Notes: generated from the sequence alone by a model not told the origin. A stretch of DNA of 64,000 nt from Carettochelys insculpta (GCF_033958435.1 NC_134137.1:106402501-106466500), one strand, 5' to 3'; shown: positions 44,703 through 55,641, numbered from the stretch's first letter. Translations and numbers: made by a program.

Positions 44703-46644
44703 CATACAGATCCAGGGCTGCGCCATCACTACCATCACACAAGGTCATCCGAAGCGGCTATTCCACCATCGCCTCCGACCATTCTACGACCAGTGGCAAA
44801 GGATCACCACAGACAAATGGGTGCTGGAGATCATAGCCACGGGGTACGCCATCCCCTTCCAGTCGCTCCCACCGTCGCGACCTCCACCCAAGCCCCGCCT
44901 CCAGGAGGCCTCCCATGTAGCCAGGCTCAGGCAGGAGGTGGCCCATCTCGTGCTCATAGGGGCGGTGGAAAGGGTGCCGGAGCAACTGCAAGGAAAAGGG
45001 TTCTACTCCCGGTATTTCCTCACGGAGAAAAAGACAGGAGGCTGGAGGCCCATCTTAGACCTTCGCAGCCTCAACAGGTACCTGCGCAAGCAGCGTTTTC
45101 GGATGACCACGATCGCCTCCATCCTTACAGCACTGGACGATGGAGACTGGTTCGCACCCCTCGATTTACAAGACGCGTACTTCCACATAACCATCCATCC
45201 GGCTCACCGGCGATTCCTCCGGTTCATGGTAGGCAACGAACACTTCCAATACAAGGTCCTACCGTTTGGCCTCTCCTCAGCCCCCAGAGTCTTCACCAAG
45301 ACCTTGGCAGTGGTGTCAGCCTACCTGCACAGACAGGGGGTATTTATTTTCCCATATCTGGACGACTGCCTGCTCAAAGGGGCCTCGAAAGGGGAGGTTC
45401 TGCTCATGATACGCGTCACAGCAAACACGTTCTCCTCACTTGGCCTGGTTATCAATCTGGCAAAATAAAAAATAGACCCCACACAGGACATAGAGTTCAT
45501 AGGGGCTCGCATAAACTCGGTTACAGCGAGAGTATACCTACCAGAGGCTCGCTTTCGGGCCATCGGTTCCCTCGTGCAAGTCATCACCTTCAGCCCTACG
45601 GTGCCGGTCTTGACGTGCTTGCAGCTGCTGGGCCACATGGCAGCGGCGACGTTTGTAGTGCAGAACGCCAGGTTACACATGCGCAGCATGCAGCACTGGC
45701 TGGCGAGTGTATACAAACCGGCAGTACACACCGTTCACAGGGTGGTGTCGCCCACAGCCGGAGTGCGCAAATCCCTGCAATGGTGGGTAAACACCAGGAA
45801 CTTGCTAACAGGGGTACCCTTCCACCAGCCGCAAATATCAGTTTTTCTCACTACAGATGCCTCCCTCATAGGGTGGGGAGCGCACATGGGCGAAGAGGTG
45901 ACTCAAGGACTGTGGTCACCCACGGAACAGTCACTACACATCAATGTACTGGAGCTCAGAGCAGTGTTCAACACCTGCAAACACTTTCGAGACCACATAC
46001 AAGGCAAAGTCGTCGGGATCAGTACAGACAATACCTCCACCATGTTTTATATAAACAGGCAAGGAGGAGCTCGATCCCGTGCCTTATGCGCGGAAGCAAT
46101 CCGCTTATGGAACTGGTGCATCGCCCACGATATAATCTTGAAAGCCTCATACTTGCCGGTTGCGCACAACGTGAAGGCAGACCAGCTGAGCAGGCGTTTT
46201 GCACTCACACACGAGTGGCAGATCCGTCCCGATCTGCTACGGCCGATTTTCCACGCATGGGGTTTTCCCCAAATAGATCTGTTTGCCACTCAGCACAACA
46301 AGCAGTGCCCACGATTCTGCTCCAGGGCAGGACTGGGATGGGGGTCCCTGGGGGACGCGTTTGCGATCCTGTGGGGGGGCCCCCTGCTTTATGCGTTTCC
46401 TCCCACACTGCTGATCCACAAAGTTTTGCAAAAAGCCAGGAGGGAAAGGGCCTGGATAATTCTGATAGTCCCAACGTGGGATCACCAACAATGGTTCCCC
46501 CTACTCCTGCGCATGTTGGACCGTCCACCGATGCCTCTTCCGGTGGCGCCGGATCTGCTCACGCAAGCCCAGGGGTCCATAGTGCATCCGCACCCCCAAA
46601 GCCTGCGACTGCAAGCGTGGTTAATCCATGGCTCAGCTCCCTAG
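44416..46644 (+). pseudogene. DIRS copy 1 reverse transcriptase-RNase H, one stop codon
   Basis: One frame runs from within ORF1 to 46644, broken only by TAA at 45466-45468 (copy 2 has a serine codon there). The reverse transcriptase shows FYSRYFLTEKKTGGWRPILD, DLQDAYFHITIHPAHRRFL, LPFGLSSAPRVFTK and the catalytic YLDD at 45355-45366. After the stop the frame resumes in register with a tether and RNase H: TTDASLIGWGAHMG, INVLELRAVFN, STDNTSTMFYINRQGG and HNVKADQLSR, holding the acidic positions of that fold. A C-terminal block with QIDLFATQHNKQCPRFCSR and WGGPLLYAFPP, seen in DIRS polyproteins, follows. It sits +1 relative to gag; how it is translated is not evident. Confidence 0.85.
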
Positions 46645-47672
46645 AGAGCACATGCACAGTGGGAGTACAGCAAGTCCTAGAAAGTAGCAGGAGGACTTCC
46701 ACTAGGAAGACCTACAAACAAAAATGGACTCGCTTCACGGCTTGGTGTTCTACCAAACAGCTGGCCCCCCTTTCGGTGCCTATACCTACAATTCTAGAGT
46801 ATTTACAGGACCTCAAGAGAGGAGGACTCTCGCTATCCTCATTAAAGGTCCACCTTGCCGCCATCTCGGCGTTCAGACATGAGGAGGAAGGGCACACGGT
46901 GTTCGCCCACCCTATGGTTACCAGGTTCCTCAAAGGGTTGGTAAACCTCTACCCCCCTCGGAAACCGATTCCACCTTTGTGGAACTTGGACCTGGTGCTT
47001 ACCACACTGATGGGACCACCCTTCGAGCCCTTGGCCACGGTTCCCCTCCGCCTCCTTACACTAAAGACGACCTTTCTTCTTGCAATTACGTCAGCTCGTA
47101 GGGTGAGCGAGCTCACGGCAGTCATGGCAACGCCACCCTGCACTGTTTTTTCCAAGGAGGCGGTAACCATACGGCTGCATCCAGCCTTTGTTCCCAAAGT
47201 TTCTTCCGAGTTTCACATCAACGAACCTATTGTTCTACCCTCGTTTTATCCAAAGCCTCATAACTCCAACGAAGAGGCGTGCCCACACCTCCTGGATGTG
47301 AGGAGGGCGCTAGCCTTCTACGTAGACAGGACCGAGTCCTTCCGGAAAACGGATAGACTCCTAGTCTCCCTTGCTCCCAAATCGAAAGGAGAGGGTCTCT
47401 CCTCGCAGAGAATCTCGAAGCACATTGTATCCTGCATAAAAATGTGCTACGAGCTCAAAAAGACTCCTTTATCGGCCACTCCCAGGGCTCATTCCACCAG
47501 GGCGGTGGCGGCATCAACAGCCTTTTTCAAGGGCGTTGCATTAAAAGACATTTGCGGAGCGGCGACCTGGTCGTCCTACGACACCTTCGCCAAACATTAC
47601 GCCCTTCACAGGGTATTCCAAGAGGATACCCGTCTCTCTGCAGCGGTCCTCTCGGGGACAAGCTGCACATAA
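46491..47672 (+). CDS. DIRS copy 1 tyrosine recombinase, intact
   Basis: The enzyme joins the DNA circle to the target without making a duplication (DIRS knowledge). From ATG 46491 it is 393 aa. The frame is open much further upstream, from 44793, but there it is a shadow of reverse transcriptase. An N-terminal core-binding region (RTSTRKTYKQKWTRFTAWC, then LEYLQDLKRGGLSLSSLKVH) precedes the catalytic domain. The conserved arginine lies in SARRVSEL (about R204), the HxxR in AHSTRAV (H334, R337) and the nucleophile tyrosine in TFAKHY (Y370). All four positions are present and there is no stop or frameshift. It overlaps the end of ORF2 by about 150 bases in another frame. The start choice is inferred from the conserved ATG in copy 2. 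Confidence 0.85.
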   Translation: MVPPTPAHVGPSTDASSGGAGSAHASPGVHSASAPPKPATASVVNPWLSSLESTCTVGVQQVLESSRRTSTRKTYKQKWTRFTAWCSTKQLAPLSVPIPTILEYLQDLKRGGLSLSSLKVHLAAISAFRHEEEGHTVFAHPMVTRFLKGLVNLYPPRKPIPPLWNLDLVLTTLMGPPFEPLATVPLRLLTLKTTFLLAITSARRVSELTAVMATPPCTVFSKEAVTIRLHPAFVPKVSSEFHINEPIVLPSFYPKPHNSNEEACPHLLDVRRALAFYVDRTESFRKTDRLLVSLAPKSKGEGLSSQRISKHIVSCIKMCYELKKTPLSATPRAHSTRAVAASTAFFKGVALKDICGAATWSSYDTFAKHYALHRVFQEDTRLSAAVLSGTSCT

Positions 47673-47712
47673 TCCGATTACCCACCTCCTATCTTGGGTT
47701 ACTGCTGGGTAG

Positions 47713-47814
47713 TCACCTATTGTGGAGCACCCACGGGGACACTCGAAGAAGAAAGAGAAGTTACTCACCGTAGTAACGGTGGTTCTTCGAGATGTGTCCC
47801 CGTGGGTGCTCCAC
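47713..47814. repeat. DIRS copy 1 internal complementary region
   Basis: Bases 47713-47753 are an exact reverse complement of the left edge of the element (41978-42018, 41 of 41). Bases 47752-47814 are the reverse complement of the right edge (48017-48079) with one mismatch. The two pieces are fused at 47751-47753, as if the two element ends had been joined. This is the template used to complete the termini in the accepted DIRS replication model. Confidence 0.9.
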
Positions 47815-47885
47815 TACCCGCCCATCCTCCCCGCTTCGGATCTCTGTTAGTGTTTTGCAGGGGCACCCGAGGCGGTTGGTCGAGG

Positions 47886-48079
47886 AACTGGCGGGGACCG
47901 GATCGCGCACATGGCCAGGAGTGCGCAAGGGAGCGGCGCGCGCCAGCGCATGCGCGGTCCGGCAGAAACTGCTTGGAAGATCCGATCTGCGGCTCCGGGC
48001 AAGCCCGTCACCTATTGTGGAGCAGCCACGGGGACACATCTCGAAGAACCACCGTTACTACGGTGAGTAACTTCTCTTT
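47886..48079. repeat. DIRS copy 1 right terminal inverted repeat
   Basis: It mirrors the left repeat (AAACTGCTTGGAAGATCCGA, CACCTATTGTGG) and adds the outer CACCGTTACTACGGTGAGTA block that is complementary to the internal region. Confidence 0.85.
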
Positions 48080-48114
48080 TTGGTCTATAAATTTGTGAGA
48101 CAAGGACATGCTTA

Positions 48115-48452
48115 GGCAGTGTCTACACTAGCCCCCTTCTTCGAAGCGGGTATGGTAATCACCTGAGCGGGGAATAGTGATGAGGTTTTGCGCTGCATAT
48201 GCAGCACCTCATTGGGCTAATTCTCACTGTGGCAACTTTGAAGTTACTAACTTTGAAGCGTTGGCAAGCTGTGTAGCCGCAAGCGCTTCTGCGTATCCTC
48301 ACGGCTTCAAAGTGTCCTTACTCCCAAAATTCTCTGCAGCGAGAATTAGCATAATGAGGTGCTGCATATTCATCGCAGCACCTTGTTGCTGTTCCCCACT
48401 GGGGCTGATTACCATCCCCACTGCAAAGAAGGGGGCTAGTGTAGACACAGCC
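48115..48452. mobile_element. Harbinger-type MITE, 338 bp, TTA duplication
   Basis: It starts GGCAGTGTCTACACTAGCCC and ends GGGCTAGTGTAGACACAGCC, with TTA at 48112-48114 and 48453-48455. The inversion extends inward through GGGTATGGTAATCACC and GCTGATTACCATCCCC and the GCTGCATAT/ATATGCAGC blocks. It lies 35 bases beyond DIRS copy 1. Confidence 0.9.
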
Positions 48453-48455
48453 TTA

Positions 48456-49284
48456 ATGTGAGCTTTGCTTAGTGGAGCCTGTCACAGGGTTACCTGACTT
48501 TTTAAAGGGCCTTCACATAGTCCTGGACTTGGTCCACCTGCTGTGATGCAGGGAAGAGGTCCTGTGATCACAGTGCATAAAGGTAAGATTCTGAACCAGG
48601 CCTGCTGGGTATAACAGACAGCCTGAGTTCAGGGTAAGGAACAGGAAGATTCTTTCTCCATTAGGTCCTGAGAGGAGCTCTGTAAAGAGTAGGGGATGCT
48701 TGGTTTGAATGTGGAGTTATGTTACATTGTTTCATGTTTTGAGAAATGAAACTCACCAATGCAGGAAAAGGAATGAATCCTGATGTCATAGTGAAGAGGG
48801 TGCGTGTTCATTTTTTATGCAGTGGTTTAGAAAGTCTTATTATGTAAATGATAAAGAATAATGAAGTTTTAAAAATAAACATTAGGAGAATAGTTTTTAG
48901 ATTTTATTAAACTTCAAAGACAAACCAAACCCAAAAAAATACAATATCTTTTGGTCTAAGCTACTTGGCAGTATTCCTTTACCCCAGTGATATTCCAAAT
49001 GGTTAGAAATGAGATGTAGCCATGCGACTATGAAAAATTATATGCTCACCAAGAAGAATTAAATGACTTCTAAGTGTAATTTATCTGTAAGAGAGTTAGA
49101 TGTGAGTTTCTTTGAAAACTACGACTTTGCCAAGCAGTGTTGTATAGTTGCTACATATTTAGTTTTCCTGTTCTTATTTGTGTGGGGAATTCTAGGTAGG
49201 CACATCAGATTTATTTAGGGACTCTGTCTGGCAAGTTTACAGCTCTGCAGTCACAGTCTGCTTGTTGTGTACATAAGCAAGCAT
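48456..49284. other. spacer between DIRS copies, no gene recognised
   Basis: AT-rich, no element signature apart from the CR1 scrap that begins near 49285. Confidence 0.5.
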
Positions 49285-49397
49285 TAAAACATAAGAGAGG
49301 CCACACAGGATCAGACCAATTGTCCCTCTGGCCTAGTGTCCTGTCTTCCAGCTGTGCTCACAGCCAGTTGCTTTGGAGGGAATGAACAGAACAGAGA
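49285..49397 (-). mobile_element. CR1 3' fragment, left part, split by DIRS copy 2
   Basis: CACACAGGATCAGACCAATT, then CTGGCCTAGTGTCCTGTCTT and GGAATGAACAGAACAG form the reverse complement of a CR1 3' end. The CR1 sequence stops at the DIRS edge and continues at 55505. Confidence 0.75.
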
Positions 49398-49869
49398 TTC
49401 TTCTTTGAGCGTCCCCGTGGGTGCTCCACGTTAGGTATCGGGCTCGCCCTGGTGCCGCAGGTCGGATCTTCCAAGCAGTTTCTGCTGGACCGCGCATGCG
49501 CCGGTGCACGCCGCGCACTTGCGCGATCCTGGCCACGTGCGCGATCTGGTCCCCGCCAGTTCCTCTTTAACCGCCATCAGCTGCAGACGGAATCCGCTCA
49601 GGCTACGGCCAGAGTTAGCGTATTTAACGTTTTTAATTGTTTTAAAGTTTCTTCAGTCTTAGATTAAGTTAGTCAGTTGTTGTTTTCAAAAAACAAAAAA
49701 ACAAAGAAAGGAAAGGAATTCGCAGCTTCCAATCCTAGTAACAAGCGGAGCACCGGAGGCCAGGAGCCTAGGGCCATTAGCCCTCCTGCCGCAGCAGGCT
49801 TTATCCGAGAGGGGAACAAGCACAGAGAAGGTGCTAAGTACCCTATTAACAACTCAAAGACTCACCACA

Positions 49870-52004
49870 ATGTCCTCTTCAGGATTCAAGAAGTGTGAGT
49901 CATGCTGCGAGGCAATGCAAGCGTCTGATGGGCGCAGTCAGTGTATAAGGTGCTTGGGGGAATCCCATGTCACTCAGAAATGTTCCTTCTGCGCCAAGTT
50001 AACAGCCAGAGCAAGGAAGGACAGGGAAATGCGGCTGAAAATGCTGCTGTTCGACAAGGCCCTCCAGACGTGCCGGAGCGGCCGCAGCAGGAGGGACCCT
50101 CCGGGGCCCATAAAAGGAAAGCCGCGTCCCTAACCCCATCAGCACAAAAATGGAGGAAAATCTCCCCAACCCGATTCCTGCCGGCAGCAACAGCGAGCGG
50201 GACGGGTGGAGCGCACAGCCCCCAGCCGCAGCTACAGCTGATAGGCAGCGGCACGGAGACGCACGTGGCAGAGGTTCAGCCTCCGATGATCAAACAGCCG
50301 CCCCGCACCACGGGCAGGGTGGCGGCCAAGCAAGTGCCGGAACCGGTGGCACCGCAAACAGCGGCACTGACCCCCGGGGAACCGGCGGCGCAGAGCACGC
50401 AGGCACGCGACCTGCAGGCACCGGGGGAGACTATCTGCGTGGCACCGCTGAGGAGCATGCCGAGCGCAGTGCAGACTACGGGGCCGAGATCCCCGACGCG
50501 TCAGGGGGCGGAGCCACCCCCACAGGGGAGGGGAAAGGCAGCACAGAAAACACGGCACTGCAGTCCCTCTCCAGACAGGGCTGCAGAGCTGCTTTCTCTG
50601 AGCCCTCTGCTCGTGCTGTGGACTCCAACGAGAAGGCAGGGGTCACCCCTAGCCTATCCGGAGCCCCCATCTCCATTTCTACAGCCAGCCTCCCCATGGC
50701 TTGGACCACCTTCGCCCTTCTTGGGCTTTGAGCCACTTGAGTACTACCACAAATCGGTCTCTCCAGTGTCCCAGGTCTCCAGAAGATCTCGCTCCCCCAG
50801 ACGTAGAGGGTATTCACCAAGGGAGTGGTCCAGGTCACCATCCCAGGAGCAGTGCCCGTGTTGCCATGGTCGCCCCTATCATGTGGGGCATAGACACCAT
50901 AGGCATACTACCAGGGACAGATCCCCACAGACGGTCCCGTATCCCCAAGGGCAATCGCGAACGGGGTCAGAGACTCAGATATCTCAGGGGGAGTTGGTTC
51001 TGGAACCCCAGGATTCTCCCTCTCAAGTTTCTAGCGAGTGGATGTACCACCGCCAACAGGACCCGGAGAGGTCCGGAGAGGCGTACCCTAGCGGTTCCTC
51101 GCTGTCCTCCCCGGATGAGGCTATGGCCCCGGGGGACGTCTATCCTCTGGACGATCTCAAACAGTTCCAAGAGCTGTTTAAAAGGGTGGCCTTCACGCAA
51201 GGCATCCAGACAGCAGAGGTGCAAGAGAAGAACCATAAGCTCCTTAAAAATCTGAGACCTCCGGCCTCCTCTAAAATAGCCGTACCGCTTGACAAAGCAA
51301 TCTTGGAGTCCGCCACCACGATATGGCAGACCCTTGCAACTATTCTGCCTGTCCACAAGAGAGCGGACAAGAAATACTTCGTGCCGGCGAAGGGCATGGA
51401 GTTCCTATTCAGCCACCCACAACCAAATTCTCTGGTGGTAGAATCATCTCAACAGAGATCAAAAACGTCTCAGTTCAAAACAGGGGGAACGGACAAAGAT
51501 GCCAAGAAACTAGAGCTGTTCGGCAGAAAGGTCTACTCCTCCTCCACTCTACTGTTGAGAATGGCGAATTACGCAGCGCATCTAGCGAACCACAATTTCG
51601 ACAACTACTCTAGGTTAACCTCCCTCATGGACTCGCTTCCAGAGGACAAGAAGCCGGTGCTCAGGACTATTGTGCAAGAAGGCTACGCGGCCTCGAGGAC
51701 GGGAGTTCAGATCGCCCTGGATGTTGCGGACACAGCAGCACGCTCAACAGCTATGGCAGTGGTAATGCAAAGGGAGTCCTGGCTCCAAACATCGGGTATA
51801 CCGAGGGATCTACAGGCGAAGATCGTCGATCTCCCCTTCGACACGCAGAAGCTGTTTGCTGAATCAACTGACTCGGTCCTTCATTCCAGTAAAGACTCAA
51901 GAGCCACTCTTAGGACCTTGGGGATCTACACCCCTCCATACAGAAAGAAAAAGTACTACCCTCAGCAAAGGCGGTACCAGTATCAGCCACAGCGTCCCCA
52001 GTAG
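49870..52004 (+). pseudogene. DIRS copy 2 gag-like ORF1, frameshifted
   Basis: The start ATG at 49870 opens the frame with paired cysteines in KCESCCEAM and the CIRCLGESHVTQKCSFC cluster. It is intact at codon 13, where copy 1 has a stop. A four-base deletion near 50066-50070 (copy 1 has an extra CCAG) shifts the frame, which ends at 50133. The rest of the protein continues in the next frame to 52004, where a stop replaces a tyrosine codon of copy 1 and trims the tail. The helical DDLKQFQELFKRVAF and NYAAHLANHNFDNYSRLTSL blocks are conserved. Confidence 0.75.
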
Positions 52005-54063
52005 CACAGGGGTTACGAGCAAGGGCGACATCAACAGCATCAACAATATAGAACTCCCAGGCGACGTTCCCAACAGAGCCGTGCGTCCTCGGGGCAGGGC
52101 CAAAGGCCACAAGTTTGACACACAGATCCAGGGCTGCGCCATCACTACCATCGCACAAGGTCATCCGAAGCGGTTATTCCACCATCGCCTCCGACCATTC
52201 TACGACCAGTGGCAAAGGATCACCACAGACAAATGGGTGCTGGAGATCATAGCCATGGGCTACGCCATCCCCTTCTAGTCGCTCCCACTGCCACAACCTC
52301 CACCCAGGCCCCACCTGCAGGATGCCTCCCACGAAGCGAGACTCAAGCAGGAGGTAGACCATCTTATGCTCATAGGGGCAGTGGAAAGAGTGCTGGAGCA
52401 ACTGCAAGGGAAAGGGTTCTACTCCAGATACTTCCTCATGGAGAAAAAGACAGGAGGCTGGAGGCCCATCTTAGATCTTCGAGGCCTCAACCGGTACCTG
52501 TGCAAGCAACGCTTTTGGATGATCACAATCGCCTCCATCTTACGGCACTGGACGATGGAGATTGGTTCGCAGCCCTCGACTTACAAGACGCGTATTTTCA
52601 CATAACTATCCATCTGGCTCACCGACGATTCCTCTGGTTCATGGTAGGCAAAGAACATTTTCAATACAAGGTCCTACCGTTCGGCCTCCCCTCAGCCCCC
52701 AGAGTCTTCACCAAGACCTTGGCAGTGGTGTCAGCCTATCTGCACAGACGGGGTATTTATATTCCCGTATCTGGATGACTGCCTACTCAAAGGGGCCTCG
52801 AAGGAGGAGGTACTACGCATGATACGCATCGCAGCAGGCACGTTCTCTTCGCTCGGCCTGGTGATCAATCTGGCAAAATCAAAGATAGACCCCACACAGG
52901 ACACAGAGTTCATAGGGGCACGCATAAATTCTATTACAGCGAGAGTGTATCCACCAGAGACACGCTTTCGGGCCATTGCACAGGACTCCCTCGTGTAAGT
53001 CATCACCTTCAGCCCTACGGTGCCAGTTCTGACGTGCTTACAGCTGCTGGGCCACATGGCAGCAGCGACGTTCGTAGTACAGAACGCCAGGTTACACATG
53101 TGCAGCATGCAGCACTGGCTGGCGAGCCTATACAAACTGGCAACGCACACCGTTCACAGGGTGGTGTCGCCCACGACAGAGGTGCGCAAATCCCTGCGAT
53201 GGTGGGTAAACCCCAAGAACATGCTAACAGCGGTACCCTTCCACCAACCACAAGTATCGGTTTTTCTTACTACAGATGCCTCCCACATAGGGTGGGGAGC
53301 ACACATGGGCGAAGAGATGACGCAAGGACTGTGGTCCTCCACGGAACAGTCACTGCACGTAAATATACTGGAGCTCAGAGCAGTGTTCAACGCCTGCAGA
53401 CACTTTTGAGACCATATACAAGGCAAAGTAGTCGGGATCAGTACAGACAATACCTCCACCATGTTTTATATAAATCGGCAAGGAGGAGCTCGGTCCCGTG
53501 CCTTATGTGCAGAAGCAGTCCGGTTGTGGAACTGGTGTATCGCCAACAATGTAAACTTGAAAGCCTCGTACTTACCAGGCGCTCACAATGTGAAGGCAGA
53601 CCAGCTGAGCAGGCGTTTCGCACTCACGCACGAGTGGCAGATCCGTCCCGATCTGCTACGACTGATTTTTCACGCATGGGGCTTTCCCCAGATAGACCTG
53701 TTTGCCACTCAACACAACAAGAAGTGCCCACTATTCTGCTCCAGGGCAGGACTGGGACGGGGGTCCCTGGGGGACGCATTCGCGATCTCCTGGAGGGGCC
53801 CCCTGCTTTACGCTTTTCCTCCCACAGTGCTGATCCACAAAGTCTTGCAGAAAGCCAGGAGGGAAGGAGCCCGAATGATCCTGCTAGTCCCAACGTGGGA
53901 TCGACAGCAATGGTTCCCCCTACTCCTGCGCATGTCGGACCGTCCACCGATGCCCCTCCCGATGGCGCCAGATCTGCTCACGCAAGCCCAGGGGTCCATA
54001 GTGCATCCGCACCCCCAAGGCCTGCGACTACAAGCGTGGTTAATCCATGGCTCAGCTCCCTAG
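51856..54063 (+). pseudogene. DIRS copy 2 reverse transcriptase-RNase H, multiply broken
   Basis: The frame is collinear with copy 1 but has TAG at 52276-52278 (copy 1 CAG), a one-base loss near 52540, a two-base loss near 52750 just before the YLDD region, TAA at 52996-52998 (copy 1 CAA) and TGA at 53407-53409 (copy 1 CGA). The recognisable pieces are FYSRYFLMEKKTGGWRPILD, DLQDAYFHITIHLAHRRFL, TTDASHIGWGAHMG, STDNTSTMFYINRQGG and QIDLFATQHNKKCPLFCSR. It could not produce active enzyme. Confidence 0.85.
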
Positions 54064-55095
54064 AGAGCACATGTTGCACTTCCTCCGTACAAGTCCTAGA
54101 AAGTAGCAGGAGGACTTCCACCAGGAAGACCTACAAGCAGAAATGGACTCGCTTCACGGCATGGTGTTCTACCAAACAGTTAGCCCCGCTTTTGGTGCCT
54201 ATACCTGTAATATTGGAGTATTTACTGAACCTCAAGAGAGGAGGACTCTCACTATCCTCGTTAAAGGTCCACTTTGCCACCATTTCGGCATTCAGACATG
54301 AAGAGGAAGGGCACACGGTGTTCGCGCATCCCATGGTTACCAGGTTCCTCAAAGGGTTGGTAAACCTCTACCCCCCTCGGAAACCGCTTCCACCTTTGTG
54401 GAACTTGGACCTGGTGCTTAATGCACTAACGGGACCACTGTTCAAGCCTTTAGCCATGGTTTCCCTCCACCTCCTTACGATAAAGACGACCTTCCTTCTC
54501 GCAATCACGTCAGCTCGCAGGGTGAGCGAGCTTGCGGCAGTTATGGCAATGCCACCCTGCACATTACCCTGCCTCCAAGGAGGCGGTAACCATACGGCTG
54601 CATCCAGCCTTTGTTCCTAAAGTTTCTTCTGAGTTTCATATTAACGAACCTATTGTTTTACCCTCGTTTTATCCAAAGCCTCATAACTCTAACAAAGAGG
54701 CGCGCCTACACCTCCTGGACGTGAGGAGGGCGCTAGCCTTCTATATAGACAGGACCAAGTCCTTCTGGAAAACGGATAGACTCCTAGTCTCTCTCACTCC
54801 CAAATCGAAAGGAGAAGGTCTCTCTTCACAGAGAATCTTGAAGCACATCGTATCCTGCATAAAAATGTGCTACAAACTCAAAAAGACTCCTTTACTGGCC
54901 ACGCCCAGGGCTCACTCCACTAGGGCGGTGGTGGCATCAACAGCCTTTTTCAAGGGCGTTGCGCTAAAAGACATTTGCAGAGTGGCGACCTGGTCATCCT
55001 ATGACACCTTCGCCAAGCACTACTCCCCTCACAGGGTATTCCAAGAGGATACCCAGCTCTCGACAGCGGTCCTCTCGGGGACAAGCTGCACATGA
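53910..55095 (+). pseudogene. DIRS copy 2 tyrosine recombinase, frameshifted
   Basis: From ATG 53910 the frame follows the copy 1 recombinase through SARRVSEL near 54510. A small net insertion near 54562-54572, in a sequence rewritten relative to copy 1, shifts it and it closes at 54620. The C-terminal half continues in another frame to 55095 and still carries AHSTRAV (HxxR) and TFAKHY (tyrosine). The catalytic residues are therefore all encoded but split between frames. Confidence 0.8.
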
Positions 55096-55135
55096 TCCGA
55101 TTACCCATCTCCTATTTTGGGGTACTGCTGGGTAG

Positions 55136-55238
55136 TCACCTAACGTGGAGCACCCACGGGGACACTCGAAGAAGAAAGAGAAGTTACTCACCGTAGTAAC
55201 GGTGGTTCTTCGAGATGTGTCCCCGTGGGTGCTCCACC
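55136..55238. repeat. DIRS copy 2 internal complementary region
   Basis: It has the same fused arrangement as in copy 1: CACCTAACGTGGAGCACCCA complementary to the left end, joined through GAAGAAGAAAGAGAAG to the complement of the right end. It carries the copy 2-specific CTAACGTG where copy 1 has CTATTGTG. Confidence 0.85.
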
Positions 55239-55504
55239 ACCCGCCCATCCTCCCCGCCTCGGATCTCTGTTTAGTGTTTTGCAGGATCATCCGAGGCGGT
55301 TGGTCAAGGAACTGGTGGGGACCGGATCGCGCACGTGGCCAGGAGCGCGCAAGGGAGTGGCGCGCACCGGCGCATGCGTGGTCCGGCAGAAACTGCTTGG
55401 AAGATCCGACCTGCGGCGCCGGGGCGAGCCCGACACCTAACGTGAAGCACCCACGGCGACACATCTCGAAGAACCACCGTTACTACGGTGAGTAACTTCT
55501 CTTT

Positions 55505-55641
55505 TTGCTGTGACCATACTGTGTTGTGCAGTCCCAGCTGCTGGCCGTTGAAGGTTTAGGGACACTTGGAGCATAGGGTTACGTTGGTGACCGTCTTACC
55601 TAACAGCTGGTGTTTGATCTTCCATGAATTCTTTTTTAAAA
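55505..55641 (-). mobile_element. CR1 3' fragment, continuation after DIRS copy 2
   Basis: CAGTCCCAGCTGCTGGCCGT through CTTCCATGAATTCTTTTTTA is a diverged reverse complement of the CR1 3' region (compare CCAGAAGCTGGGAATGG and the TTCATGAAGGATAGG area of the CR1 near 14230-14312). It continues the fragment at 49285-49397. Confidence 0.6.

Larger units (their letters stand above)
41978..48079 (+). mobile_element. DIRS retrotransposon, copy 1, about 6.1 kb
   Basis: The complete architecture of a DIRS element is visible. Inverted terminal repeats run at about 41978-42146 and 47886-48079. A gag-like ORF is followed by overlapping reverse transcriptase-RNase H and tyrosine recombinase ORFs, then by an internal complementary region at 47713-47814 and the right repeat. 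There is no integrase domain and no target duplication, as expected where integration is done by a tyrosine recombinase. A run of 27 A (42277-42303) sits in the leader. The recombinase frame is intact; gag and reverse transcriptase each carry one nonsense codon, so the copy is young. Confidence 0.9.
49398..55504 (+). mobile_element. DIRS retrotransposon, copy 2, about 6.1 kb
   Basis: It is collinear with copy 1 over its full length: left terminal repeat from 49398, gag-like ORF, reverse transcriptase-RNase H, recombinase, internal complementary region near 55136-55238, and a right repeat ending in AACTTCTCTTT at 55504. It carries more damage than copy 1, with breaks in all three ORFs. It interrupts a CR1 fragment without an obvious target duplication. 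Confidence 0.9.

Noticed and set aside
44793..46490. Upstream 560-odd codons of the frame ending in the DIRS recombinase
   Set aside because: The region is explained by reverse transcriptase and RNase H in another frame; the translated residues show no domain.
41978..48079. LTR retrotransposon or endogenous retrovirus
   Set aside because: There are no direct LTRs, protease or DDE integrase. The ends are inverted repeats and a tyrosine recombinase is present, which defines DIRS.
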